Shown one piece after another: positions 4,986 through 5,008 of a DNA stretch of 5,008 bases. This stretch comes from Clostridia bacterium (GTDB lineage: Bacteria > Bacillota_A > Clostridia > Christensenellales > Aristaeellaceae), in NCBI GenBank assembly GCA_017464225.1, contig JAFUDW010000206.1:1-5008 (forward strand). The letters run 5' to 3'. Position 1 is the first letter of the stretch; each line of letters starts with the position of its first letter. A program made the position numbers and the translations under genes. A model generated the notes under the pieces. That model saw only the letters and a program-made list of their open reading frames with translations, made no database searches and was not told the DNA's origin.

Positions 4986-5008
4986 CGACGCCCATCCTTG
5001 CCCTTGCC
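4982..5008 (+). CDS. Start of a further gene, cut by the window edge
   Basis: Only nine codons are visible (MTTPILALA), too few to name a product. The ATG overlaps the TGA of the membrane protein gene as ATGA, the same type of overlap seen between divIC and the Ppx/GppA-like gene. A GGAG (4967-4970) lies 11 nt upstream, slightly far for a ribosome binding site, so translational coupling is likely. Confidence 0.5.

Noticed and set aside
1..5008. CRISPR arrays, insertion sequences, phage genes or toxin-antitoxin pairs
   Set aside because: I looked for direct repeats, terminal inverted repeats, transposase or integrase motifs and small overlapping gene pairs of that type and found none. The window reads as core chromosome.

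Overview
The window looks like a chromosomal segment of a spore-forming member of the Bacillota, probably class Clostridia. The evidence is the neighbouring sporulation and division genes yabP, yabQ and divIC followed by a Ppx/GppA-family gene, the strong GGAGG-type ribosome binding sites, the consensus TTGACA/TATAAT promoters, and a PrsA-like lipoprotein. The coding sequence is GC-rich and favours codons ending in C or G. This fits the two tRNAs present, which both have C at the wobble position. I cannot place the organism below class from the sequence alone.

Layout. Positions 1-74 are an AT-rich stretch in which I see no gene; it leads into a perfect consensus promoter (75-103). That promoter drives tRNA-Gln(CUG) and tRNA-Glu(CUC), which lie 3 nt apart and end at a hairpin terminator (288-317). 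Facing this is the terminator (329-362) of a minus-strand gene (381-1184). It encodes a 267-residue relative of YesN-type response regulators whose receiver domain has lost its phosphorylation residues and which has no DNA-binding domain.

The divergent intergenic region (1185-1324) is dense. It holds a housekeeping promoter for the minus-strand gene, a 16-bp imperfect palindrome at the expected transcription start, helically phased T-tracts, and a candidate sigma-E-type promoter pointing toward yabP. From 1325 to 3243, yabP, yabQ, divIC and the Ppx/GppA-like gene run in one direction, with TGATG and ATGA stop/start overlaps at two of the three junctions. They look like one operon linking spore coat/cortex assembly (yabP, yabQ) to cell division (divIC).

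A new promoter overlapping the end of the Ppx/GppA-like gene drives a PrsA/SurA-like lipoprotein (3306-4388) whose parvulin domain appears degenerate. It ends at a strong terminator, and the T-tract of that terminator supplies the -35 region of the next promoter. That promoter drives a 165-residue single-pass membrane protein of unknown function (4488-4985), coupled by an ATGA overlap to a gene that runs off the right edge.

Most of the window is ordinary core-genome content. I did not find a clear new multi-gene system. The points most worth a second look are the inactive-looking receiver protein with its operator-like palindrome, the Ppx/GppA-like protein with an Asp-to-Val change in its first nucleotide/phosphate-binding motif, and the sigma-E-like promoter placed almost on top of the yabP ribosome binding site.
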